DNA from: Skeletonema tropicum
Lineage: Eukaryota; Bacillariophyta; Thalassiosirophyceae; Thalassiosirales; Thalassiosiraceae
NCBI GenBank assembly: GCA_037178625.1
Contig: CM074138.1
Span: 2,294,001 to 2,358,000, forward strand
DNA length: 64,000 nucleotides
Direction: 5' to 3'
In this document: positions 11,299 through 21,712 of the stretch, piece by piece
How positions within the stretch are numbered: position 1 is the first letter of the stretch
Layout: the number at the start of each line of letters is the position of its first letter
The notes under the pieces: generated by a model
Told to the model about the DNA's origin: nothing
The model's input: the letters and a program-made list of their open reading frames with translations, nothing else
The model's database searches: none
Program-made: the position numbers and the translations under genes

Positions 11299-13032
11299 TC
11301 AAGTGTATCTACCAGCTATTTCTGCAGAAGACATGGTACGCTCTTCTTCTTGTTTTTTCAACAATTCATCCGTCATATTATACCGATCATGAGTGGCAAA
11401 CCGAGTGGCCTTTTGCCTCTTACACAACTTACACCGGACGTGATTCTTGATAGCATCAGTCACAAGCTCCACAAGCTTAGCGCTCTCCCTACGCTCCATC
11501 ATTTCCAACATTTTATCTCCCCCCAACTGACAGGGCATGCGATACAGGAGGTTACCCATTGAAGGCTCAGGATCATCGATCCATTTGGCTCTACCACGAC
11601 AAATGTCGAGCAAGTGCATATTGTCACACCGAATAACGTTTGGACATGCCCCATGCTTGATCAAAAGACCGACAAGTTCCACAGCAGCATCTGGTTCATT
11701 GCGCAGTGCAGCACGATGAATTGGGTATTCATTCTGCTGCAACTTGTTCACTTTCTTCATGGCATCATTCTCTTCCATCAGCGCCCGCTTCATCGCCCCC
11801 ACGTGACAGTTATTCGCAGCACACTGGATCATATTGATGCCCAAGATTCGCGCGGCTTGACGGAACGAATCCCAATGTTCATCCTCTAGCCATTCATCTC
11901 TGGGATAGTCTGGCTTTGGGAATGTCACTTTCTCACCGTCAATGCCACCTTCCCCATCCTCTTTGGTAGCAAAGCAATTGTGCTTGTGCTCACTGTAATG
12001 CACAACCTGACAATTGCGTGAACAATAAAACACAGTCTCACATTTGGAACAACGACGTTCCGCCGGCCAAAAACACATGGCACACGACTTCTTCGGCCTG
12101 GACATGTTACACTCTTGAAAGCACCGCACTGCCGGTCCGCGTTTGTCATTGAGTACCTCCCTCATGGCTGCCTTCCACTCCTTCGAGTTGGGTTTTGAAT
12201 TTACAATCAGTTTCAACCGTTCAATCCTCAATGGAATAGTTGGCATGATCTCCCCCTCTCCCTTTAGGGCCTTTTGACAATTTTCCAGTGCTTCTTCGTA
12301 CTTTTGCTCGTGTTGCAACGCCGCACTCAATTGGGAGTATCCTTTGGCATATTTTGGATCTGCGGCTACTGCTGCCCTGCTCCATGCACTTGATCCTTTT
12401 GCGTCGAGTAATTTGATGCGACATTGTCCAAGAGATAGACATACTTTGCAGAGTAGGTTGCGATGGTCCATGCCCTTTGTCATTGTGTTTTTGAGACCAA
12501 AATGTTAGAAGTGCACATCGCGTGTATGTTACGATTGTAATTTTGACATTGATACACGTACCGTAGTCTTCAAAAACACCCCCGGAAACCTCATAGCAGC
12601 CTCCAACGCATCCAAAAAAGCCCCCTGCGCCAAATGCCACCGACTATTCTCCGGCCCCGCATCCTTCGCCATCTCATGAAACTGCGCAATCCCCCGATTG
12701 AAAGCATCTGAGCAATCCTCATATGCTTTATCGGCGAGAAGAATCTCTTTTTTGGAGAGTTCATTTCGAAGGTAGAGACGGATGGTGGTTTGAGGGGGAT
12801 AGGTGGTGGTGAAGAGGGAGGTGAAGGAGTTGGCGCATGAGATGGAGATGGTGGGTTTGCTGGAGGTTATTAGGGAGATGTCAACGACGTCTTGTGTAAT
12901 ATCATCATCATCATCATTGGTAGTTGATGTGTTGTTGTTGGTTGTTGCCGGTTGTTTCTTTGGACCACCGCCGCTGTTGCTGCCCTTTTGCTTCCCCTTC
13001 TTCTTGTTGGATGACTTCTTTTTCGGTGGCAT
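11299..13032 (-). CDS. TPR - MYND zinc finger - ankyrin protein
   Basis: Two exons, 12562-13032 and 11299-12474, phase-0 intron, 548 residues. The start is the ATG at 13032 (MPPKKKSSNKKKGK), a basic low-complexity leader. A Thr/Asn/Asp-rich linker leads into a TPR-like helical region (about residues 80-240) including SAWSRAAVAADPKYAKGYSQ and YEEALENCQKALKG. A complete MYND zinc finger follows near residues 285-320: CAMCFWPAERRCSKC, then FYCSRNCQVVHYSEHKHNC, with all Cys/His positions present. An ankyrin-like region follows, then a basic tail. MYND proteins usually bind proline-rich partners in regulatory complexes; the partner is unknown. The acceptor AAAG at 12475-12478 is weak but keeps the frame and the TPR continuity. 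Confidence 0.75.
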
Positions 13033-13518
13033 GGTCACTCTCTTCAATTATTTGAGCTGACGTTGTCGTCCATTCATTCCAATCAATGAAAGTCACTTGC
13101 AAAGATTTGAGGTTTTCAAGGCCGAGCTGTGCGAAGGTTTCCTGTCGCAGCGGGTTCTTTAGTAGAAAAATGATGATACTGAAGAAACTTATGGCTGCAT
13201 CGTGTATTGCAAGCTGAAAAAGGTCGACTCTGGCTCGAGAGGGACGATAACATAAGCTGATTATAGTGGGGTACCTCTAGTCTCAGAGCTGTTAATAATT
13301 TACAAGTACATAGGGCAGTATCGTACTTAAGTGCTTGACACAACAAAGTCCGAAGACGAAGAGAAGGAGATAAGAATAAGAATCCGAGCTCTAGTAGCTC
13401 TGTCTCTCTCCATAGCATCGCTCCGAAATCGACCAATGAAAGTATGACGAGAAGGAGATCTTCCTCAGCATTAGTAATCTGTTGCCCTGTGGATTGTACT
13501 CTGCATGAAATTCTCTCC
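13033..13518. other. Intergenic
   Basis: Space between two genes on the minus strand. Nothing was recognised beyond the expected 5' and 3' untranslated regions. Confidence 0.4.
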
Positions 13519-14603
13519 TCATCCGGTGCTAGTACTCGTTCTTTCTTCATGCACAAGTCTGATTGGTATCGCAATCGCACGTGCCAATGGCACAGGCACT
13601 GAGTTACCAATGTGCTTCCTAATCTCTGTGTAGCTCCCAAAGAATTGTACCGAATCAGGGAATCCAAACAACCGAGCATACTCTCGGATCGATAGGGTTC
13701 TATCTCCAGTTGTCAGCGGGTGTCTGAATGAATTTTGCGTAGTAATACATGCCACAGGCTCATCCAAAGCCAATGTCTTGCTGTCCTTCCTTGCCACCCG
13801 TGCTACGTGGTTGAATGTGAAATTACCATTGGGCAGCTGCACCAGTCCCGATCGATGTCGGTCCATCTCACATTCAATACCTCGCATATCGCCAATTGCA
13901 TCGCCCAGGGTAGCAAAGGAATCCTCACCATGAGTTGGAGAAGGCATACATGGCAGTTGCATATCCGTTCGTGCCATCGTGAGTATGACCCTAGATCTCT
14001 TTTGAGGAACACCATAATCAATACTATTCAACACAGCAATCCGCACTTGATACTTGAGCCGGATCAAATTTTGAATCATCTTGATAATGTGATGGACATT
14101 ACTAGCGTCAAGCATGCCAGTCACATTCTCAAACATGCCAGTCTTTGGCTGGAATACCTCTGTTGCTCGCACCAACTCATGGCAAAGTATATTGTTCTTA
14201 TGATCATTTCGACCACCGGAGATATTCATCCTTGAGAACCCGTTGCACGGAGAGCTGCATTGGATGTGATCGACATCTCCTCGTTTCGGATAGCCTGGCT
14301 GTTGTTCTGTACATTTATCCAAGAATGCGCCAACATCTTCATCGTATATATTTGCTTTGGGATGGCATTGTCGTAGAGATGCTGCAGCCAAGTGGTCTTT
14401 GTCGACTAGCCATTTACAATTGAATCCTGCCTGCTCATCTCCAATGGAGCAACCGCCAATACCTGCAAATAGCACTAACTCGTTGGGTCTGGGATTTGTT
14501 TGTGCATGGGCATCTTCTTCATGCAATGATTGTCCTGTTGCAGCAGCTGCTGTCAAAGGATCATTGCACCGCAGCAGCTGCCGTCGACTAAACTGAGCAA
14601 TAA
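13519..14603 (-). CDS. Cytosine-C5 DNA methyltransferase, catalytic part (3' half of split gene)
   Basis: Contains the C5-methyltransferase motifs in order: motif I LFAGIGGCSIGDEQAGF, motif IV with the catalytic Cys in SSPCNGFSRMN, motif VI MFENVTGML, motif VIII PQKRSRVIL, and motifs IX-X (REYARLFGFPDS, then HIGNSVPVPLARAIA). The frame is open at its 5' side as far as FIAQFS at the edge of the inserted element, which matches LIAQFS on the other side of the insert in the same frame. This is therefore the 3' half of a gene that begins at 17541. It would methylate cytosine in DNA. As it stands, the open frame could also be served by a short exon at about 14652-14795 that reads from ATG to a CAG|GTCCC donor, but that exon lies within the inserted DNA. 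Confidence 0.8.
14586..14603. repeat. 18-bp target site duplication, left copy
   Basis: gactaaactgagcaataa here is identical to 16498-16515. The two copies bracket the inserted retroelement fragment. Confidence 0.8.
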
Positions 14604-14806
14604 ATACAAAGTTAATCAGATTAGATATCTATGATACTAAAAGGGACCTGCTTCGGTACAACTGTACGGTCTTTTCTATTGCCGAATGGCTTTCCAGACA
14701 GCAAGACGGGAAACTTCCCGTAGGAGTCAAGGACTCCTCTTAAACGCCGAAGCGTCTGTAACCAGGTGAGAGTGCTCCTGCGACACATAGTTGGGACTCA
14801 ATTCTT

Positions 14807-16100
14807 TCAGTCAGGGTGGTGCTGTTTCCGTTTCTTCCTCTTCGGCGGAGCATGGCGTTGAGTGGTAGCTAACAATGTGGCCTCCCCAAAAACTACGGAC
14901 TCTGCTTTGCGTTTCTTGTTCAATAGTGAATGTGTCTGTTGCAATGGCGTGGGGTCTGTGACCAAGATTTTCCCCCGAGTTTTGGGACCTCCCGGGATAA
15001 TTCGCTTGTTGTTGCGACGTCGCTTTGCGCGCTCCTTGCCTTTTGAGTGCTTGACTGCGGCAGAAGCTTTCTTTGCTGGAAGAGGTTTGATCTTAGATTG
15101 GCCATTTCGGCTCCTCTCATTGCTCTGTGTTGGGCGTTGACGCCGCCTCGATTGGACTGCCCATACTGCAGGTGGTACAGGCCTGTTGGTACTCGCTAGC
15201 CACAACAGCATCGCCACCCTACTTCGGGTGTCTAACAGCTGGAAATCTCCCTCATTGTACGAGGAAGGGGACAGAGGGATCTGCTGAGCCAGCATAGTCG
15301 CATTAGCGAGGACAAACAATCCACAGTCGTGTCCATTGGTTTGTTTCGGAGAATTGTTGGAGGCATCTTCTAGTGACCACTCTGCTTTCCAATCGTCGCT
15401 CGGTACCCCGTGAAGTTCACTGTATTTGTCCCCCAAATACCTTAACATTGAAGTCAGATAAAATTGATTGCCCGGCTTCCTACCTTGGGAATCCCACAGG
15501 GTAATAACCTTTGTTTCTGTATTCGCCCTGAGTAATAGCCAGTGAGTTCTAGAGTGGTTGATCGGCACGAAGATCTCTTTCACCCCCAAAATCTTATTCT
15601 TCCTCCTTAAACGATTTCCCCAGCGTTTAACGCCGTCAAAGTTGTAGGACGGAGCAGACCTGCCGTCAGCCCCCGTACGTAGGAGAGTTGACATGAAGAA
15701 TGAGTTGAAGATGTAGACATGTTGCCGATTCACCTTTGGGAGGAGGACTCTGAGGAGATAGCCATTGATAACTTCATCATTTAGCCACTGAGGGGGTCGC
15801 AAAGACCGCATTGCATCACGCCGAACCTTGTCCCCTCCTTGGAGGCATAACTGAAAATTAGCTGGCACGTCCCGCAATAGGGCTCCAACTTGACAGCGGT
15901 GTAAGTCTTCATCCGAGTTCCTTTGCAGAAGCCCAATGCGGTCCTGTTGTTGCGGACTCACAGCCGGTGGGAGAGTTGTAGGAGGCTGAGTAGGTAGGGC
16001 GCTCGGCTGGGCTGGACGCCTTGCTTTTTTCGGGAGAAAGAAGGGAGCGAGTGCTTTTGGTTTGCGCGCAGGTGCGGCAGTCTTTGAAGTACCCGGTGGC
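14807..16100 (-). CDS. ULP1/SENP-like C48 cysteine protease of the retroelement
   Basis: The protease has the ULP1 pattern: WLNDEVINGYLLR, then VYIFNSFFMSTLL, then the triad in THWLLL (His), ITLWDSQG (Asp) and NGHDCGLFV (Cys). Proteases of this family cleave SUMO or related tags. The C-terminus is very basic (KKRKAESV, PPKRKKRKQ), suggesting nucleic-acid binding or nuclear entry. Upstream is a Pro/Ala-rich linker in the same frame, open from about 16160. One base shift near 16100 separates it from the upstream polyprotein frame, so protease and upstream part were probably one protein. Confidence 0.8.
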
Positions 16101-16497
16101 TGCGATCTTCTCGTTGCTTGGCACCGGTCGTGCCTTGTCCAGCAGGAGGCTCCAAAAGCCCGCCTGATTCATCCCCCGCAGCTTGCCTGCTTGCTACCGC
16201 TGCGTTCAACCAGTATTGTAGTTCAGAGGTCTTTTTCCCATAGAGCTCGTCCGTCGGAATTTCAAGGAGACATCGTGCTTCAGCTGAGAGCCCATCAGAT
16301 CCAAGATTAAGCTGATGTTCGATCTCTCTCAAAATCTCCTCTCTTGAGGCAAGTGCTTTGGTTCCTTGTGTTCGATGATGTTTCGTGAGATTCCTACAGA
16401 TCCACTGTGTATGCGTGAGCGAGAGTAGCTTGTCCAGGAAGCCGCTTGTCCAACTGTCGATGGTCATAAACGAATGGTTCTTTAGGAGGTGCTCCTT
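16100..16497 (-). pseudogene. Retroelement polyprotein fragment (post-reverse-transcriptase region)
   Basis: The open frame lacks a 5' end because the element is truncated at 16497. It contains SFMTIDSWTSGFLDKLLSLT, THTQWICRNLTKHH and REIEHQLNLG, then ELQYWLNAAVASRQAAG. From family memory this pattern lies after the reverse transcriptase in diatom and haptophyte retroelement polyproteins. No reverse-transcriptase core is present. Confidence 0.5.
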
Positions 16498-16515
16498 GAC
16501 TAAACTGAGCAATAA
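16498..16515. repeat. 18-bp target site duplication, right copy
   Basis: Identical to 14586-14603. On the minus strand it encodes the end of LIAQFS in the host reading frame. Confidence 0.8.
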
Positions 16516-17541
16516 GTTTATTACTCCGATCTCTCTTGAGATCAAACTCAATCAATCTAGCCAAAACATCAAAATCTTCGTCTGAAGGCACAAGAGTCTG
16601 TAAGAATTCGCTCCCTTTGACAGTTTCCTCCATGACTATTGATCGATCAATTTGCATTGCTGCACTATTGCCACTACTGCCACTTCCTTTTGCATTAGCA
16701 GCAGCTTGAGCATTTGGAAAACACTCTCGAATAGCCGAATGCATATGAAATATGATACGACAATGTGCCTTTCGAATAGGTAATTTCTTCCCCACAAATC
16801 CAACAATTTGAATGATCCATCGATCATCGTCTCTTCCTTCACCATTGTACCGTTCATATACACCGCCCTTGACAATGGTTGTAGTTCCAAATGTGGCAGT
16901 AGTTGCTTCACTAGGATGCATTCGCCGTGCTCGTTTTGTAGTTGCCGAAGTGTAATCTTCATCTGAGGAGTCATCTGATTCGTCAGAGGAATAATCCCAC
17001 CAGTTGACATCGTCATCATCTTCGTTATCATTGTCGTTACTGTCTTGTTCAGAAGCATCTTCTTCCACATTATTGTCATAGTTGTTGAAATCTGCATTAC
17101 TACTACTACCAAGTGCGGCACTCCCATCTTCATCATCATTATCCACAGACACCTCTGCCGTAGCCACTCTGGGCTGATCCTCCTGCTCCTCTTCCTCTGA
17201 CTGCTAGAAGGACCCTCACTATCATTCTCCTCACAAACCCTCCTCCACCTACACCTCACAAACTTCCTCACACCCCAGCTAGCAACACAATACCCACCAC
17301 ATTCTTCTCTATAGTGAAACTCATGCAGAGCAGTCTTACGATCCATGGGCCACCATTGCCGTTCTTTTTTCCAGTATAGTTCAATTTCAAAGTTGGGGAG
17401 TTGAATAATGTGATGGTTGTTTTGGGTTGGGCGGAGTTTGCATTTGTGGATTATTGTGGTTGGTGTAGGAGGTGATGGTGGAGGTTGTTGTGGCCGATTT
17501 GCTCTGGTGGGCAGTGGACGAGGATTGTTGCTGATGGCCAT
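16498..17541 (-). CDS. N-terminal part of the split DNA methyltransferase gene
   Basis: The start is the ATG at 17541 (MAISNNPRPLPTRANRPQQ). The first ~115 residues are Pro-rich then structured (QLPNFEIELYWKKERQWWPM). A single-base shift near 17180-17205 is needed to pass into the long acidic section beginning VATAEVSVDNDDEDG. A compact domain follows (GGVYERYNGEGRDDDRWIIQ through KAHCRIIFHMHSAIRECFP), perhaps BAH- or Tudor-like. The end NKLIAQFS runs into the inserted element. With the insert and one 18-bp repeat removed, the frame continues directly into the methyltransferase half. The acidic, chromatin-factor-like composition fits an N-terminal regulatory region, but the domain name is uncertain. 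Confidence 0.6.
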
Positions 17542-18716
17542 GATGTTGTATATGTATGTTGAGAGAATTGATTGGAAAGGAGTTTCGTCGTGATGATTAT
17601 CTACGACGTCATGTCGATGGTACGTATGATGTTATCTAGTCGCTAATGATGGATGGGAGAGAGAGACCGATCGGTTTCTTCTTTGCTGCAACTCGAGCAT
17701 GAAGAATCGCCGATTTAGCGGTTTCTGCTGAGGATATTATCGAATGATTGCTGAAGAGAATGAACTGCAATACTTAATACTTATCGGAAGATGACAGATA
17801 CTTGCTTGCAACTTCTTGCAATACTTAACAATAATTATAGCATGCAAGCAACAAGCAAAGAGCCAAAAAGCTTCTTTCTGATCTTTGATGATGTTTAGTA
17901 CCGCTCGGGTATACTCCTACGAAAGTTATCTGAAATAGAGATCTGCCAGCTATGTAGTCGTTTCTTTCTCTGTGGGAATAGAAGCTCAAGCTCAAACGGG
18001 GATCAATGCTGATGCTGATGCAGTTCTGAGTTCTGAACAAGTATCTCTCGCATGGAATGGGTAGTTTTTGATTTGTATTATAGAAACGAATACTTGTAAT
18101 AGTGTTAGTAGATACACATCAGTTGATTAATGCTCTTAATTAGATGTTAGAAGCAGTTCATTGTACGCGGCAGCTCAAGCTTCGTGAATGCCTTTCTTTC
18201 TTCTTCTCGGAATCTCAGTGCAGCAGGCCATTTGACTCTCCAATATCTCTGTTCCTCCACTTGATACTTGTACGTCACCTATGTACCTACATTGTTTCTC
18301 CTTCACTACTTGACCCTACAAACCTTCCCGGCTCTTTCTGTTTCTATCACTTTTACTCCATTCTTCTCCTCTCTATATTTACAAGTGCATGTAATTTGAA
18401 TGTAACAGCTCTTTCCAGTGCTGTTCATCAGTCTGTTCCGACTTCCGACTCTCTTTCTACAGATATGCTTCCTCTTGCTTTTTCACCAGTATTGCACATA
18501 GCTGCTGCTGTGAAGCCTTCCATCCAGTCCGTGCGTCAGGTTGGTTGCTTTTGGTTCACTCCATCCTCTGCTGGCATTGGTAGGTTTGCGGGTTCGCGCC
18601 TAACGAGGTAGATACTTAAGATGGTGGCACAGTGACAGTGAACGGACCAAAAGAGCCGATACCCAATCAAAAATCTCAAGGTTGATGGTGACTAGTACCG
18701 CTCGGGTACACAATCA
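17542..18716. other. Intergenic with a 16-bp direct repeat pair
   Basis: No convincing gene. The 16-bp sequence tagtaccgctcgggta occurs at 17896-17911 and again at 18693-18708, bracketing about 780 bp. The second copy sits immediately before the truncated SDR fragment. It may mark the ends of an insertion, but no terminal structure was seen. Confidence 0.4.
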
Positions 18717-18805
18717 TTGGATAGTGGACTTAGTAAGAGACCGAGTGCGAGTGCGGCTATGGCTGTTAGGAATGCACCTATCTTGTGCATCTTTGGTGCT
18801 GTCAT
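18717..18805 (-). pseudogene. Truncated 5' end of SDR dehydrogenase gene
   Basis: On the minus strand, 89 bp from the ATG at 18805 nearly match the start of the intact SDR gene at 48968 (MTAPKMHKIG and the following hydrophobic segment). The copy then stops abruptly next to the 16-bp repeat at 18693-18708. The catalytic domain is absent. Confidence 0.85.
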
Positions 18806-19193
18806 TATTATATATTATTGTGTAGAAGTTTTTGTATTAAGAAGCTATGGAAAGAAAAGGATTATTGTTGTTAGCAACGTGAAGATGCGCCGACCGACAG
18901 CAGGCAGCCAAGCAGCAAGCCATTTTTTCGTCAAGGCGGCCCGAGGATAGCATGATAATTGTAAATGTAGTCGCCCACCGCACTCAATTCTTCAACAATG
19001 CCCCATCCAATCATCAATGAATTTGGGCCACTTACGCCATCGACGGAGCAGAGTGCTCTGCTACTTTCCACTTGCTAGTACATCATAATAAATATGTGCA
19101 GACGCTTGCTCGGAGTAGTTTTGATGTACATACACATGCGTAGGAACTGATACAAAAATGCGCGGCCGGTACTCTATTTCTTTCAATTTGCAA
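18717..19193 (-). repeat. Inverted copy of the SDR promoter and 5' end
   Basis: Matches 48574-49072 in inverted orientation with a few substitutions and short indels, across the SDR 5' coding end, its 5' UTR and the upstream region as far as caaattgaaagaaatagag. Confidence 0.85.
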
Positions 19194-19724
19194 TATGCAT
19201 AGATATCCAACATGCCGGCCGGCTGCTCTCAGCTATCCAATACAAAGTGGCAAGATGTCCCTGATAGTTTCGATAAGTACATGCTGTAAGGTGGATGAGT
19301 GCAGCGACAGAGCCGAGAGCGATGAGATGGAGGACGAACTTTGTGTCCGGGTCAGCACGCTAAACAACATGCAAGCCACAAGCATCACGATGTAGCCGAT
19401 GGACACGTAAGAGCGGAAGCATCAATTCTGGATCGACGTTCAAGGACGAGCAAATCAAAGCGAAAAGAGGCTATGTGTTCTGCCTAAGTACATGATACTT
19501 ATTGCTGACACAATTTTATTCACTCTTGATTGTCAAGAGCAGACAAATGAATAATGTTTTCTCTCAAGAAATTTCGACATCGATTTCGCTATCATTCGCC
19601 CAACAGGCTTTCAAACGTTGAATTCGTTTCATTACGCCCAACAGGCTTTTATGGTCGTTTAAATTTCATTTGGAAGAAAGATCAGGATTTTATGGTCGTT
19701 TAAATTCATTTGGAAGAAAGATTC
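19194..19724 (+). repeat. Inverted copy of the beta-helix gene upstream region
   Basis: About 530 bp match 35651-36178 in inverted orientation. Shared features include two copies each of gcccaacaggctt and tggtcgtttaaat. Similarity continues weakly toward the downstream gene. Confidence 0.85.
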
Positions 19725-20105
19725 AGAAAGAATTGAAGCATTCAAATGGTTTCATTTCTTCTTGTTGTTGTGAGCTCCCCACCCGGCCGCGGTGCAACGC
19801 TACATAAACTTAAACAAATTGTCAAGCAATGACAATATAAATCACATAGATTCAGTTCAAAGTGACCACAATCAAGAGCGCTTCCCGAGGAGATACGGAC
19901 ATACATCAGCATCTATCAAGTAAGGTGACATCTTTGGTTTGATTATGTGACTAATTTTTGCATCCAATCTGCGCGGCGCTTCGGTTTCGCAGCATTGATT
20001 ATTCCTCATCTTCTTCTTATTTGCTCTAAATCACGCCTAACTTCTTCTTGCCTTGAAACACTATTGCTAACGCTAACGATCAATATTGAAGTCTCTCAAC
20101 GCTCT

Positions 20106-21712
20106 ATGCCTTCTGTCGAAAAGATGACTACTCCAAATCCAAGCAACAACTACCAAATCAAAGTCAACCAGCATCCCGATGAGGGCGAGCTTGGTATTGA
20201 TATTTATCCTCCCAACAATGTCGAAGCTGCAGCAGCTGCTGCTAACATTGATACTATGGAGATTGAAAAGGATGAAGAAGACGCCGCTGCAACTGCAAGT
20301 TCAAACTCTACAGTGGCTTCGGTAGCTTCACCGTCTTGCCAAAGAAGGTTGTCATCCTCCTTGCTTCTGTATCTTTGTTGGGCGTAGGGGTCATTATCGG
20401 CTTCTGTCTGAAACACAACCATCAGCAGCAACAACGTTATAAGGAGAACGCTCTAGTTGCCATCGCAGGACAAAAGAAGAAAAAAGGAGGGAAATCCAGT
20501 AAAGGAGGGAAATCCGCTAAAGGTAACGTCTGCTTGATTGATGATCCAGTTGATGATGAAGAGAAGTTCTGCAAATACGGTGATGTTGCGTGCGGTGATA
20601 CTTTTACGAACCAGGAGATTGAGTTGTCGGGTGATGTCTTTTGCACGGATAATGTGTTTTTGGCAACGGATGCAGAATTAGAGGCACTCAATGCCGCAAT
20701 CACTTTGACAGGACCGGATGCGAGTATTGATTGCAAGGGCCATTCTATCCGTCAGATGGTGAGAGGAGTACACGCATCAGGCTGCTTAAATGGAGCAGGT
20801 GATTATAACTCAGACAATACTTCACGTAAAGATATGAAGGAGGCATGCGGCCTTTATTACCAAGGTGGAATCATGCTGGTTGATGGTGCTACGGCAAAAA
20901 ACTGTAGAGTTGATGAGTTTTATGATGGATTCATCATTCGAAATGGTGGAGAAGTAGAGAAGTCTGAGGTGTCTGAAAATCGTGTTGGAGTTTTCGTGCA
21001 AGATATGACTGGCTCCAGAGAAACGACTGTACTCTTAGCCTTACATGAATAGATGATTCCATCCCTTGACCTTCTGACTGGTATTCGTGCAATTGTTGTC
21101 ATACTTTGTTTCAGGTACACTCATCACAATAGTGCGGGAATTATCGTTGCCAACAACGCAGCTTCAACTGCTGTAACAATCAGTGATGTTACTAGCACGC
21201 TTAATGTTTTTCAAGGAGCGTTATTGATTGGTCCTGATATCACGGTCAAAGATTCTAGCTTCAGCCACAACGGATATGCTGGGATAGCAACGGATGGTGG
21301 ATCTCATGACACGGTCATTCTTCGATTTGAAGGGACGGTATCTTCTCACCAAAATGCGCACTATGGGGTTGTTCTTTTTCACTTGTCAGCTGGCACTCCT
21401 AGGTCTGCTGAGGTGTATGTCAACGGAGTGGTTAATACCTACCTCAACGGAATGATTGGACTCCATATTGCGAATGATTCCTCGCACAGTCTTCAAATCA
21501 CCTTAGAAGGAGGTAACAGCAAATGGAACTCATGTCAGAATAGTCAAATGGATTTTGATGGTACGATTCCAGAAGTTGATATTTACAATGGCGGTGAAGG
21601 AGGGGTAAACTTCGTTGACGAGGGTACAGGTGGCTACACATGTGACACCAGTGACGAATGGATTGCAGGCATGGGGCTGCCAGTTTGCGCTGCTTGTCCT
21701 TCGTGCATTTAG
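20106..21712 (+). pseudogene. Beta-helix membrane protein, decayed single-unit paralogue
   Basis: Paralogue of the gene at 32510-35537. From ATG 20106: an acidic cytoplasmic segment, a membrane helix (VVILLASVSLLGVGVIIGF), a Lys/Gly motif (KKKGGKSSKGGKSAKG), then a Cys-containing beta-helix region (ASIDCKGHSIRQ, EFYDGFIIRNGGEV) and a second exon from 21115 (PDITVKDSSFSHNGYAG, CQNSQMDFDG) ending CPSCI at the stop. Two faults are seen. A one-base deletion or equivalent shift lies near 20330, between the cytoplasmic part and the membrane helix. The phase-2 GTAAGT donor of the paralogues is replaced by AGCCTT near 21033, so the normal splice cannot occur. Probably inactive. Confidence 0.65.

Larger units (their letters stand above)
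14604..16497 (-). mobile_element. 5'-truncated LINE-like retroelement fragment encoding a ULP1-type protease
   Basis: 1,894 bp between identical 18-bp direct repeats. Read on the minus strand, the element starts inside an open frame with no start codon. It runs through a sequence resembling the C-terminal region of diatom reverse-transcriptase polyproteins, then a C48 protease, then about 200 bp of 3' untranslated DNA. No terminal inverted repeats were seen. Abrupt 5' truncation and a long variable target duplication fit target-primed (LINE-type) insertion. Some LINE clades of oomycetes and plants are known to carry a ULP1 protease. No poly-A or simple tail was seen at the 3' end, which is a point against. 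Confidence 0.65.

Noticed and set aside
13116..13679. 187-codon minus-strand frame
   Set aside because: Overlaps the end of the methyltransferase in another frame and has no domain.
14652..14795. Alternative first exon of the DNA methyltransferase
   Set aside because: Open from ATG to a CAG|GTCCC donor, but lies within the inserted element and has a weak donor; the host-frame continuity across the 18-bp repeats explains the data better.
18144..18611. 155-codon frame with hydrophobic stretches
   Set aside because: No recognisable domain, composition looks like translated CT-rich intergenic DNA.
18717..18950. Open frame on the plus strand, 77 codons
   Set aside because: It is antisense to the duplicated SDR promoter and truncated 5' end.
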